Assembly: GCF_042680685.1 (NCBI RefSeq)
Contig: NZ_JBHUEA010000005.1
Location: 94,308-158,307, forward strand
DNA from: Amnibacterium endophyticum
GTDB lineage: Bacteria > Actinomycetota > Actinomycetes > Actinomycetales > Microbacteriaceae
DNA length: 64,000 nucleotides
Reading direction: 5' to 3'
A program made the translations under genes and the position numbers. The notes below the pieces were generated by a model. The model had not been told where the DNA came from. It saw nothing but the letters and a program-made list of their open reading frames with translations, and ran no database searches. Position 1 is the stretch's first letter. Every line of letters begins with the position of its first letter. Positions 27,302 through 35,611 of this stretch are shown one piece after another.

Positions 27302-28108
27302 CTAGGGCTGGGCGCCGCGCCGACCGACCGCGACGGCGGCGGCCTCGGACGCCGAGCGCATCGCGGCCTCCTGATCGGCGCCCTCCGCCAGGGCGGCGGC
27401 GAGCGCACCGCAGTAGGTGTCGCCGGCCCCGGTGGTGTCGACCACCGCCTCGACCCGCCCCGCAGGGACGAGCACGTCGCCCCAGCTCGAGCCCTGCTCG
27501 CCGCGGGTGACGAGCAGCCGCGGCGACCGGAGCCCGGAGGCGGCCAGCTGCGCCGCCTCCGAGGCGTTGGCGACCACGGGGTCCGCGAGCGCGAGCACGT
27601 CGGCCGGCAGGTCCGCGTAGGGCGCGACGTTCAGCACGACCCGCGCGCCCGCCTCCCGCGCTCTGCGCGCCGCCTCCGCGACGACGTCGAGGCCCACCTC
27701 GAGCTGCAGCAGCACGACGTCGCCCTCCGCCGGCGCGAGCGCCTCGATCTCCTGGCGCCCGACGGCGGCGTTCGCGCCGGGCGAGACGATGATCGTGTTC
27801 TCCCCGTCGTCGGACACCGCGATGAAGGCCCGCCCGGTGGGCGAAGGCGCGGTCCGCAGGCCGGCGACGTCGACGCCGAAGGCCGTGAGGCGCTCGCGGT
27901 AGGCCCGCCCCTCCGGGTCGTCGCCCACGGCGCCGATCATGCGGACCCGGGCGCCGGCGACCGCCGCCGCGACCGCCTGGTTCGCCCCCTTGCCGCCGAA
28001 GCCCGTCTCGGGATCGCCGCCGAGCAGCGTCTCCCCCGGCCTCGGGTGCCGCGGGACCCGCACGACCACGTCCACGTTCAGCGACCCGAGCACCCAGACG
28101 TCCACCAC
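27302..28108 (-). CDS. rbsK: Ribokinase-like PfkB-family sugar kinase
   Basis: A 268-residue kinase. LGSLNVDVVVRVPRHPRPGET and GGKGANQAVAAA are the ribokinase N-terminal signature, and DTTGAGDTYCGALAAALA is the PfkB C-terminal motif with the catalytic Asp. The length is slightly shorter than most ribokinases (about 300). GTG start. It would phosphorylate ribose, perhaps freed by nucleoside hydrolysis. The substrate assignment is by similarity only. Confidence 0.85.
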   Translation of the reverse strand: MVDVWVLGSLNVDVVVRVPRHPRPGETLLGGDPETGFGGKGANQAVAAAVAGARVRMIGAVGDDPEGRAYRERLTAFGVDVAGLRTAPSPTGRAFIAVSDDGENTIIVSPGANAAVGRQEIEALAPAEGDVVLLQLEVGLDVVAEAARRAREAGARVVLNVAPYADLPADVLALADPVVANASEAAQLAASGLRSPRLLVTRGEQGSSWGDVLVPAGRVEAVVDTTGAGDTYCGALAAALAEGADQEAAMRSASEAAAVAVGRRGAQP

Positions 28109-28226
28109 CGGACCATCGTGGCAGCACGTCGCTCTGCGCCGTCACGGGCGCGAGGCTGTGGGAGCACTCGGAGCGACCTCACGGCTCCCCGTGCGTACTC
28201 TGGGTGAAGCGATCGAGGAGGAGCTC

Positions 28227-28778
28227 ATGACCGCACCTGAGACGGACGCGATCGACCGCGTGCAGCTGCTGCGGGGCTGGGTGATCGGGTTCGGGATCGT
28301 CGCCATCCTGCTCGGCGTCGTCGCCCTCTTCTTCCCCGGCGCGACCCTGCTGACGATCGCGATCGTCTTCGGCCTCTACCTCGTCGCGAGCGGCATCTAC
28401 CGGATAACCGCCGCAGTCACCGACCACCGCTACACGCGCGGCACGCGGCTGCTCACCGGGGTGCTCGGCGGCCTGATCGTCGTCGCCGGGGTGCTCGCGC
28501 TGTCGAACCCCTTCGCCAGCCTCGAGACCCTCGCGATCTTCATCGGCCTCGGCTGGCTCGTCGAGGGCGCCGCCGGGCTCGTCGCCTTCTCCTCGCTCAC
28601 GGGCCGCTCGCGCTGGCTCGTCCTCGCGAGCGCGCTCGTCTCGGTCGTCGCCGGGGTCGTGATGCTGATCCTGCCGGTGTTCGGGCTGCAGAGCCTCGTG
28701 ACCGTCGGCGCGATCCTGCTGATCGCGCTCGGCGTCGTCGCCCTCATCGAGCTGCCCGGGCGCCGCCGCAGCGCCTGA
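28227..28778 (+). CDS. DUF308 / HdeD-family membrane protein
   Basis: A 183-residue integral membrane protein with six hydrophobic segments arranged as three pairs, the HdeD/DUF308 pattern (repeated GxxxLxLG-FxGATLLTIAIVFGLYLVASGIYRI-like units). A strong GAGGAGGAG ribosome site precedes the ATG. Function unknown; E. coli HdeD is linked to acid resistance. It precedes the ABC exporter gene by 73 nt. Confidence 0.8.
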   Translation: MTAPETDAIDRVQLLRGWVIGFGIVAILLGVVALFFPGATLLTIAIVFGLYLVASGIYRITAAVTDHRYTRGTRLLTGVLGGLIVVAGVLALSNPFASLETLAIFIGLGWLVEGAAGLVAFSSLTGRSRWLVLASALVSVVAGVVMLILPVFGLQSLVTVGAILLIALGVVALIELPGRRRSA

Positions 28779-28851
28779 GGCCCCGGCGACCGCGGGCTGC
28801 CGCAGGCCCCGACGCACGATCCCCCTCCAGGAGGAGGAAGATCGTGGGGAC

Positions 28852-30630
28852 ATGACCGCAGCACTTCCCGGCGCGCGCCGCCGAGGCCGGGACGCCGGTC
28901 CGCGCGCGCGCTTCCGCGACCTCCTCCCGTACCTCGCCGAGCACCGGCCCGTGCTGGTGGGGGTGATCGTCCTCGGCGTCATCGGCGCCGGCCTCTCCCT
29001 CGCGCAGCCGCTGCTCGTCGAGCAGGTGGTCACCCGCGTGCAGGCGGGAACCGGCATCGGCACCATCGTCGCCGCCGTCGCCGTGGTGGTCGCGGTCGGC
29101 GCCGTGCTGTCGGGGGTCCAGCACTACCTGCTCCAGCGCACCGGGACCTCCGTCGTGCTCTCGGCGCGGACGCGGCTGATCCGGCACCTGCTGCGACTCC
29201 CGGTCGCGGACTTCGACCGTCGGCGCACCGGCGACCTGGTGGCGCGCGTCGGCACGGACACGACCCTGCTCTACGCGGTGCTGACGCAGGGGCTCGTGGA
29301 CGCGGTCGGCGGCTCGCTCACCTTCTTCGGCGCCATCATCGGGATGGCGATCCTCGACCCCGTCCTGCTCGGGCTGACGGTGCTCATCGTGCTGTTCGCG
29401 ATCGTCGTGGTCGGCGGGCTGACCCGGCGCATCCGCACCGCCTCGCGGCGGCAGCAGGACGCGGTCGGCACGCTCACCGCCGAGGTCGAGCGCTCCATCT
29501 CCGCGGTCCGCACGATCCGCGCGGCGGGGGCGACGGATCGCGAGACGGACGCGGTGCTGGGCGTGGCGCGCAAGGCGTGGAGCGCCGGCGTCGACGTCGC
29601 CCGCGCCTCCGCGCCCGTGGTCCCGATCGCCTCGCTGACGCTGAACCTCGCCTTCCTCGTCGTGATCGGCGTCGGGGGGTTCCGGGTCGCCGCCGGCGCG
29701 ATCACGATCGGCAGCCTCGTCGCCTTCCTCCTCTTCCTCTTCCTGATGGTGATGCCGCTCGGCCAGGCGTTCGGCGCCGCCAGCTCGGTCGCGAGCGCGC
29801 TCGGCGCCCTCGGGCGGATCACCGAGGTGCTCGAGCTGCCCCAGGAGACCGCGGACGACGCGGCCGACGCCGTGCCGACCTCCTCCCCCGCCCCGGCGAT
29901 CGCGTTCGACTCGGTGTCGTTCTCCTACCGCGGTGCCGACGGCGCGGTCGTCGAGGTGCTGCACGACGTGTCCTTCGAGGTGCCGCGCGGCACGCGGACG
30001 GCGCTCGTCGGCCCGTCGGGCGCGGGCAAGAGCACGATGCTGTCGCTGCTGGAGCGCTTCTACGACGTGGACGGCGGCGAGATCCGCATCGGCGGGATCG
30101 ACCTCAAGCGCCTGCCGCGCGAGGTCCTGCGCGCGCAGTTCGGGTATGTGGAGCAGGACGCGCCCGCGCTCGCCGGCACCATCCGCGACAACCTCACCCT
30201 CGCCGCGCCGCTCGCGACCGAGGAGGACTGCCTGCGCGCGCTCGACGCGGTGAACCTGCGGTCGGCGGTGCTGAAGCACCGGGAGGGCCTCGACGCGCAG
30301 GTCGGCGAGGAGGGCGTGCTGCTCTCGGGCGGCGAGCGGCAGCGCCTCGCGATCGCGCGCGCGCTGCTCGCGGACGCGCCGATCCTGCTGCTCGACGAGT
30401 CGACGTCGAACCTCGACGGCCGCAACGAGCAGCTGCTGCGGGACTCCCTGGCCGCGGCCGCGGAGGGCCGCACGACGGTGGTCATCGCGCACCGCCTGTC
30501 GACGGTGGTCGACGCGGACCAGATCGTCGTGGTCGACGGCGGCCGCGTGGTCGCCGCCGGCCCGCACGCCGAGCTCCTCGACGCGTCCCCGCTCTACCGC
30601 GAGCTCGCCGCCACCCAGCTCCTCGTCTGA
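28852..30630 (+). CDS. ABC exporter, fused permease-ATPase
   Basis: A 592-residue type IV ABC transporter half-molecule. Six membrane segments occupy roughly residues 30-300. The ATPase domain follows with Walker A GPSGAGKSTML, signature LLSGGERQRLAIARAL, Walker B ILLLDEST and the H-loop IAHRLSTV. It would work as a dimer exporting lipids, peptides or drugs. The start follows a GGAGGAGG stretch. A perfect 25-bp-arm palindrome begins one base after its stop codon. Confidence 0.93.
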   Translation: MTAALPGARRRGRDAGPRARFRDLLPYLAEHRPVLVGVIVLGVIGAGLSLAQPLLVEQVVTRVQAGTGIGTIVAAVAVVVAVGAVLSGVQHYLLQRTGTSVVLSARTRLIRHLLRLPVADFDRRRTGDLVARVGTDTTLLYAVLTQGLVDAVGGSLTFFGAIIGMAILDPVLLGLTVLIVLFAIVVVGGLTRRIRTASRRQQDAVGTLTAEVERSISAVRTIRAAGATDRETDAVLGVARKAWSAGVDVARASAPVVPIASLTLNLAFLVVIGVGGFRVAAGAITIGSLVAFLLFLFLMVMPLGQAFGAASSVASALGALGRITEVLELPQETADDAADAVPTSSPAPAIAFDSVSFSYRGADGAVVEVLHDVSFEVPRGTRTALVGPSGAGKSTMLSLLERFYDVDGGEIRIGGIDLKRLPREVLRAQFGYVEQDAPALAGTIRDNLTLAAPLATEEDCLRALDAVNLRSAVLKHREGLDAQVGEEGVLLSGGERQRLAIARALLADAPILLLDESTSNLDGRNEQLLRDSLAAAAEGRTTVVIAHRLSTVVDADQIVVVDGGRVVAAGPHAELLDASPLYRELAATQLLV

Positions 30631-30631
30631 C

Positions 30632-30695
30632 CCTGTTTCATCTTGTAGGCAGATCGCCGGCCTTCGGCCGCGATCTGCCTACAAGATGAAACAGG
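30632..30695. repeat. Palindromic element copy 2 (perfect), behind the ABC exporter gene
   Basis: The best copy of the family. A 25-bp perfect inverted repeat (30632-30656 with 30671-30695) encloses a smaller hairpin (30658-30662 with 30666-30670). The shared core is TTGTAGGCAGATC. It lies directly behind the stop codon and would serve as a very strong terminator on either strand. Confidence 0.9.
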
Positions 30696-30765
30696 ACCGG
30701 TCCTCCCCAGCGGCTTCTGGGGACAACCGGGGGCGCTCGCGCCGGCGGATCTGCACCATGCCGGC

Positions 30766-31674
30766 GTGCAGAACGACGACTGGTCGCGAGCGGACGCCAT
30801 CGCCCTCGGTGTCCTCGAACGCAACGGCGGCGTCGCGCGGATCGACGCGTTCCTCGCCGCCGGCCTCACACGGCACCAGGTCGCCGCGATCTTCCGCCGA
30901 GGAGTCCTGGACCGGCCACGGAACGCCTGGTTCGTCGACCCGGCGCTTCCATGGCAGGCGAAGCACGCGATCCGGGTCGGCGGGATCCTCGCCTGTCTCT
31001 CGGCCGCTGCGAGCTACGGACTTCCGGTGCCGCCGGAGGCGTGGCGGCGCATCCACGTGCTCGTGCCGCACAACGCTCCTCGCCGGCGGCACAACCGCGA
31101 CAAGCGGCGGTACGTCGCCCCCGACGAGGATCTCGAGGTCGAGCTCCACTGGTCCCCTGACGACGGGATGCTGCCGGGCTGGCGCACGTCGCTGGTCGAG
31201 ACGCTCGTGGCGATGTCGGCCTGCGTCCCGCTCGACTGGTGGATCGCCGCGATCGACGCAGCGCGTCACCGCCCGCGGGACCGACCCGCGCTGCTCGACG
31301 CGCAAGCCTTCCGACGCCTCCGGGCGCTGGTGCCGGGCCGACTCGTGGAGCATCTCGGACTCGTCGACGCGCTGTCCGGCAGCTGCATCGAGACGCTGCT
31401 GCGCCTCGGGTTGATCCGCCGCGGGATCGGCCCGTTCGTGCTGCAGTTCTCGCCGACCGCGAACGAGTTCGTCGACTTCCTGCTGCCCGGCAAGCTGATC
31501 GTGGAGGTCGACGGGGAGGCGTTCCACGACCCGCAGCAGGACGCGCTGCGAGACGCGCGCTTCCGCGGGCTGGGGTACCGCGTGCTGCGCTTCACCTACT
31601 CCGACGTGGTGGACCGGTTGGACCAGGTGCTCGACCAGATCCAGGCCGCCCTGGCCGCCCTGGCCGCCGAGTAG
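30766..31674 (+). CDS. AbiEi-antitoxin-like N-terminus fused to DUF559 (PD-(D/E)XK-like) domain
   Basis: A 302-residue protein with a GTG start. The N-terminal 60 residues resemble a winged-helix AbiEi-type domain (LTRHQVAAIFRRGVLDRPRNAWF). The C-terminal 90 resemble DUF559 / very-short-patch-repair nucleases: NEFVDFLLPGKLIVEVDGEAFHD with Asp and Glu-x-Asp at the active-site positions, then RGLGYRVLRFTYSDVV. The usual E-x-K lysine is replaced (EVDG), so nuclease activity is uncertain. No toxin partner is adjacent. The gene is bracketed by two copies of the palindromic repeat. Confidence 0.7.
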   Translation: MQNDDWSRADAIALGVLERNGGVARIDAFLAAGLTRHQVAAIFRRGVLDRPRNAWFVDPALPWQAKHAIRVGGILACLSAAASYGLPVPPEAWRRIHVLVPHNAPRRRHNRDKRRYVAPDEDLEVELHWSPDDGMLPGWRTSLVETLVAMSACVPLDWWIAAIDAARHRPRDRPALLDAQAFRRLRALVPGRLVEHLGLVDALSGSCIETLLRLGLIRRGIGPFVLQFSPTANEFVDFLLPGKLIVEVDGEAFHDPQQDALRDARFRGLGYRVLRFTYSDVVDRLDQVLDQIQAALAALAAE

Positions 31675-31675
31675 G

Positions 31676-31735
31676 CCTTTCATCTTGTAGGCAGATCCCG
31701 GCCCGCCCGGCAGACCTGCCTACAAGATGAAGGGG
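31676..31735. repeat. Palindromic element copy 3, between convergent genes
   Basis: TTTCATCTTGTAGGCAG (31678-31694) faces CTGCCTACAAGATGAA (31716-31731). It begins 2 nt after the AbiEi/DUF559-like stop and ends one base before the stop of gabD on the other strand, so it can terminate both. Confidence 0.85.
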
Positions 31736-33202
31736 TCAGGGGGTGGGGGTCATCGTGTACTTCGGGCTCAGGTACTCGTGGATGCCCTCGAAGCCGCCCT
31801 CGCGCCCCACGCCCGACTGCTTCACGCCGCCGAACGGCGCCGACGCGTTGGAGATCACGCCGACGTTCAGCCCCATCATCCCGGTCTGGAGACGCTCGAT
31901 CATCCGCTGCCCGCGGGCGAGGTCGCGGGTGAAGACGTAGGACACCAGCCCGAACTCGGTGTCGTTCGCGATCCGCACCGCCTCCGCCTCGTCCGTGAAG
32001 CGGACGATGGAGACGACCGGCCCGAAGATCTCGGTGCGGAGGATGTCGGATGCGGCGTCCACCCGGTCGAGCACCGTCGGCGCGTAGAAGGTGCCCGGGC
32101 CGTCCACCCGGCCGCCGCCGATCCGGACCTCCGCGCCGCGCTCGACCGCGTCCTGCACCAGGGTCTCGGCCTTGTCGACCGCGGCCGCGTTGATCAGCGG
32201 TCCGATCCCGACCCCGTCCTCCGTGCCCCGGCCCACCCGCAGCGCCTCGACGCGCTCCGTGATCCGAGCCGCGAACTCGTCCGCGACGGCCTCGTGGACG
32301 ATGAAGCGGTTCGCGGCGGTGCAGGCCTCGCCGACGTTGCGGAACTTCGCGAGCATCGCCCCGTCGACCGCCGCATCGAGGTCCGCGTCGTCGAACACGA
32401 CGAACGGCGCGTTCCCGCCGAGCTCCATGGAGGTGCGGAGCACGTTGCCCGCCGCCTGCTGCAGCAGGCGCACGCCGACCGGCGTCGAGCCCGTGAAGGA
32501 CAGCTTGCGGAGGCGCCGGTCCTGCAGCAGCGGCTCGGTGATCGCCCCCGCGGCCGTCGTCGGCACGACGTTCAGCACACCCGCCGGGAGCCCCGCCTCG
32601 GCGAGGACCGACGCCGTCATCAGGGTCGTGAGCGGCGTCAGCTCGGCCGGCTTGACGACCACCGTGCAGCCCGCGGCGAGCGCCGGCCCGATCTTGCGCG
32701 TCGCCATCGCCAGCGGGAAGTTCCACGGCGTGATCAGGTAGCAGGGCCCGACCGGCAGGTGGGACACGATCGTGCGCCCCGTCCCCTCCGGGTTGACGCC
32801 GTACCGGCCGGTGATCCGGACCGCCTCCTCCGAGAACCAGCGGAAGAACTCGGACCCGTAGACGACCTCGCCCGCCGACTCGGCGAGCGGCTTGCCCATC
32901 TCCAGCGTCATCAGCAGCGCGAGGTCGCCCTTCCGCTGCTGCATCAGCTCCCAGGCGCGGCGGAGGATCTCGCCCCGTCGGCGCGGCGGCGTCGCGGCCC
33001 ACTCGTCCTGCGCGGCCACGGCGGCGTCGAGGGCGGCGAGGCCGTCCTCGGGCGTCGCGTCCGCCACGGAAGCGAGCACGGCCCCGGTCGCCGGGTCCTC
33101 GACGTCGAACCGGGCGCCGCCCGAGGCGTCGCGCCACTCCCCCGCGATGAACAGCCCCGTCGGGACCTGCTCCAGCACCCTCGCCTCGTCGCTCGCCGTC
33201 AC
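31736..33202 (-). CDS. gabD: NAD(P)-dependent succinate-semialdehyde dehydrogenase
   Basis: A 488-residue aldehyde dehydrogenase. The Rossmann segment has ITPWNFPLAMATRKIGPALAAG, SFTGSTPVG is the cofactor loop, MELGGNAPFVV carries the general-base Glu, and GEACTAANRF the nucleophilic Cys. The combination with the C-terminal GGVKQSGVGREGG fits the succinate-semialdehyde class, which feeds GABA carbon into the TCA cycle. The GTG start is supported by a TAGGCT box 6 nt upstream. The exact aldehyde is inferred. Confidence 0.88.
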   Translation of the reverse strand: MTASDEARVLEQVPTGLFIAGEWRDASGGARFDVEDPATGAVLASVADATPEDGLAALDAAVAAQDEWAATPPRRRGEILRRAWELMQQRKGDLALLMTLEMGKPLAESAGEVVYGSEFFRWFSEEAVRITGRYGVNPEGTGRTIVSHLPVGPCYLITPWNFPLAMATRKIGPALAAGCTVVVKPAELTPLTTLMTASVLAEAGLPAGVLNVVPTTAAGAITEPLLQDRRLRKLSFTGSTPVGVRLLQQAAGNVLRTSMELGGNAPFVVFDDADLDAAVDGAMLAKFRNVGEACTAANRFIVHEAVADEFAARITERVEALRVGRGTEDGVGIGPLINAAAVDKAETLVQDAVERGAEVRIGGGRVDGPGTFYAPTVLDRVDAASDILRTEIFGPVVSIVRFTDEAEAVRIANDTEFGLVSYVFTRDLARGQRMIERLQTGMMGLNVGVISNASAPFGGVKQSGVGREGGFEGIHEYLSPKYTMTPTP

Positions 33203-33208
33203 CGTCGC

Positions 33209-33214
33209 AGCCTA
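33209..33214 (-). promoter_or_regulatory. -10 box TAGGCT of gabD (leaderless)
   Basis: TAGGCT on the minus strand, 6 nt before the GTG start, within the 30-nt gap behind pncA. Confidence 0.5.
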
Positions 33215-33232
33215 GGCAGGCGCGGCACGGCG

Positions 33233-33811
33233 TCAGCCGTGGACGACCTCGGCCCCCGCCGCGCGCAGCTCGTCCAGCGCCGCGGCGCTCGGCTCGGGCG
33301 CGACGCCCGCGACGAGGCCGGTGAGCACCCGCACCCGCGCGCCCGCCTCGAGGGCGTCGAGCGCGGAGGCGCGCACGCAGTGGTCGGTGGCGATGCCGAC
33401 GACGTCGAGGTCGGCGATCCCGCGCTCCTGCAGCACCTCCGCCAGCACCCGCCCGTCGTCGGTCGTGCCCTCGAACGCGGAGTAGGCCGGCTCGCCCTGC
33501 CCCTTCCGCACGTGGACGTCGATCCCGGTCGTGTCGAGCGCCGGGTGGTAGTCCGCGCCGGGGCTGCCCGCGACGCAGTGCGCCGGCCAGGTGACGACGT
33601 AGTCGGGCTCGGCGCCGACCGCGAAGTGGCCGCCGTTGTCGCCCTCGCCGTCGTGCCAGTCGCGGGAGGCGATGACGAGGGCGTACTCGTCCCGGTGCGC
33701 GTGCAGGTGCTCGGTGATGCGCTCGGCGACGGCGGCACCGCCCTCCACCCCGAGCGCACCGCCCTCGGTGAAGTCGTTCTGCACGTCGACGATCAGCAGC
33801 CCGCGACTCAT
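33233..33811 (-). CDS. pncA: Nicotinamidase
   Basis: A 192-residue isochorismatase-fold amidase that hydrolyses nicotinamide to nicotinate for NAD recycling. The catalytic triad is visible: Asp in LLIVDVQNDF, Lys in VHVRKGQ, and Cys in GIATDHCVRAS. The metal site is supplied by SRDWHDGEGDNGGHF. ATG at 33811 is preferred over an ATG three codons upstream (33820), which lies inside the palindromic repeat; GGAG just upstream can serve as ribosome site. Confidence 0.92.
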   Translation of the reverse strand: MSRGLLIVDVQNDFTEGGALGVEGGAAVAERITEHLHAHRDEYALVIASRDWHDGEGDNGGHFAVGAEPDYVVTWPAHCVAGSPGADYHPALDTTGIDVHVRKGQGEPAYSAFEGTTDDGRVLAEVLQERGIADLDVVGIATDHCVRASALDALEAGARVRVLTGLVAGVAPEPSAAALDELRAAGAEVVHG

Positions 33812-33815
33812 GCGC

Positions 33816-33870
33816 TCCATCTTGTAGGCAGATCTGCCCGAAGGGCCGAGATCTGCCTACAAGATGAAAG
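33816..33870. repeat. Palindromic element copy 4, between the carboxypeptidase gene and pncA
   Basis: An 18-bp perfect inverted repeat (33818-33835 with 33849-33866) with the same TTGTAGGCAGATC core and a 13-nt loop. In minus-strand reading it starts 3 nt after the carboxypeptidase stop codon and ends 4 nt before the pncA ATG. Confidence 0.88.
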
Positions 33871-33873
33871 GGG

Positions 33874-35280
33874 CTACGAGTCCTGGAGGCGCTTGCCGCA
33901 GGACCAGACGTCGGCGGCGAGGGTGTCGAGCGCGGTCTTCGCGGACGGGCTGGACGTGTTCAGCGCGTAGAACGCGAAGGTCAGCGGTGTCCCGTCCTTC
34001 GCCCGGATGATCCCGGCCAGCGTGTAACCGGTGTCGATCCAGCCGGTCTTCGCGAAGACCTTGCCGTCCGCCTTGGACGCCGCGCCGGCGAAGCGGTCCG
34101 CGTACGAGAGCGACCCGGTGCGGCCGGCGACGGGGAGCCCGTCCCGGATCGGCCCGAGCCCGTCCTCCCGGTGCAGGACCTTCACGAACAGCTTCGTCAG
34201 GTACGAGGGCGGGATCCGGTTGTCGTCGCTGAGCCCGGAGCCGTCGACGACGCGGACCCCGGTCGGCTCGATCCCGTACTGCCGGAGCGCCGCGCGCACG
34301 GCGGCGTCCTCGTCCGCGAAACGGTTCCCGGTGCCCGACTCGATCGCGACGACCCTCGCGAGCATCTCCGCGATCGCGTTGTCGCTGACGATCAGCGTCT
34401 GCTGCACGAGCGTGCTCACCGGCTGCGAGCGCACCGTGCCGAGCACGTCGGCGCCCGCGGGCGCCTTCCCGCGGGACACGGAGGCGCCGGGGAACGAGGC
34501 GGCGAAGGCGGCGCCCGCCCGGCCGACGGGGTCGGTGCTGCGGCGCGATCCGTTCGAGCCCGGCGCGTCCCGGTCGCCGTCGACCATCAGGGCCGTCATC
34601 TTCGGCATCCAGCCCTCGGTGCGCTCCTTGGTCTTCCACGTCGGCTGCCACGCGGGGCCGCCGAAGTAGCTGCTGTCGAGCACGATCCGCGTGATCTTCT
34701 CGTCCGGGTGCGCCTTCGCCCACGCCTTCTTCGTCTTCTTCACGAGCGTCGACAGGTGGGGCGCGCCGGCGTAGGCGGTGAGCGTGCCCGCGGGCGTCCG
34801 CGACAGCGTGACGTCGCCGCCGCCGACGAGGACGATCTCGCCCTTCCTGGACCCCTCCACGACCCTCGTGGTCATCCGGTGGTCCGGCCCGAGCACCTTC
34901 AGCGCGGCGGCGGAGGTCAGCACCTTCATCACGCTCGCCGCCCGGGACGCCTTCTTCCCCCGCCGGTCGAAGAGCACCTCGCCGGTGCGGGCGTTCATCA
35001 CCCGGCCCTGGAAGCTCGCGAGGCGCGCGTCGCCGGCCGCGTCCTCCACGGAGCAGGTGCGCCGCACCGGCTTCTTCGTGGGCGTCGGCGACGGGGTCGG
35101 GGTCAGCCGCGCCGCCGGTGCGACCGTGGAGGACGCGCCGGAGGGCACGGGCGCTGCGGAGGACGTCGCGACGGCGACGGTCCGCGGCTCGCCGAGCGCG
35201 TAGCCCGCAGCCGCTCCGGCCCCGATCAGGCCGGCGAGGACGAGTCCACCGGACAGGGCGATCGCGGGCCGCTTGCGCAT
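33874..35280 (-). CDS. dacB: D-alanyl-D-alanine carboxypeptidase/endopeptidase (PBP4 type)
   Basis: A 468-residue exported penicillin-binding protein. An N-terminal membrane segment and a Pro/Thr linker precede the catalytic domain. The three active-site motifs are SVMK (Ser116, Lys119), SDN (299-301) and KTG (411-413). The long gap between the first and second motif reflects the inserted domains of the PBP4/Dac C class. It trims peptidoglycan stem peptides. The ATG lies 7 nt after a TACCCT box. Confidence 0.93.
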   Translation of the reverse strand: MRKRPAIALSGGLVLAGLIGAGAAAGYALGEPRTVAVATSSAAPVPSGASSTVAPAARLTPTPSPTPTKKPVRRTCSVEDAAGDARLASFQGRVMNARTGEVLFDRRGKKASRAASVMKVLTSAAALKVLGPDHRMTTRVVEGSRKGEIVLVGGGDVTLSRTPAGTLTAYAGAPHLSTLVKKTKKAWAKAHPDEKITRIVLDSSYFGGPAWQPTWKTKERTEGWMPKMTALMVDGDRDAPGSNGSRRSTDPVGRAGAAFAASFPGASVSRGKAPAGADVLGTVRSQPVSTLVQQTLIVSDNAIAEMLARVVAIESGTGNRFADEDAAVRAALRQYGIEPTGVRVVDGSGLSDDNRIPPSYLTKLFVKVLHREDGLGPIRDGLPVAGRTGSLSYADRFAGAASKADGKVFAKTGWIDTGYTLAGIIRAKDGTPLTFAFYALNTSSPSAKTALDTLAADVWSCGKRLQDS

Positions 35281-35287
35281 GCGCGAC

Positions 35288-35293
35288 AGGGTA
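35288..35293 (-). promoter_or_regulatory. -10 box TACCCT of dacB (leaderless)
   Basis: TACCCT on the minus strand, 7 nt before the ATG at 35280. Confidence 0.5.
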
Positions 35294-35479
35294 GGCGGCG
35301 CACGGCCCCCGTCCGGGGCACCCCGCCGGTGCCGCGTGAAGCCCGCCGTCCGCGGAGGCCCGGCTGCAGACGCTGCCGGCGACGCTGCCGGCGGCGCTCC
35401 GCGGGGCCGCGAGAACGGCCGCCGGACGCCGGGGTCCCGATCCGCAGCCTGCGGATGGCTTACACTCGACGGGCACCGC

Positions 35480-35555
35480 GCCGCCTTAGCTCAGTCGGCA
35501 GAGCGATTCACTCGTAATGAATAGGTCTGGGGTTCGATTCCCCAAGGCGGCTCCA
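35480..35555 (+). tRNA. tRNA-Thr (anticodon CGT)
   Basis: A full cloverleaf. The acceptor arms GCCGCCT and AGGCGGC pair perfectly, followed by discriminator T and an encoded CCA. The anticodon stem ATTCA/TGAAT encloses the loop CTCGTAA, giving anticodon CGT, which reads ACG (Thr). The T-arm is GGGGTTCGATTCCCC. Confidence 0.97.
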
Positions 35556-35560
35556 GCGCG

Positions 35561-35593
35561 GAAGGGCCCGACCCCGACAGGGGCGGGCCCTTC
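35561..35593. terminator. Terminator behind tRNA-Thr
   Basis: A 10-bp perfect stem (35561-35570 with 35584-35593) and GC-rich loop lies 5 nt after the tRNA and just before the stop of the convergent hydrolase gene. Confidence 0.75.
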
Positions 35594-35611
35594 GTCGTCC
35601 CGGCGGCGCGA

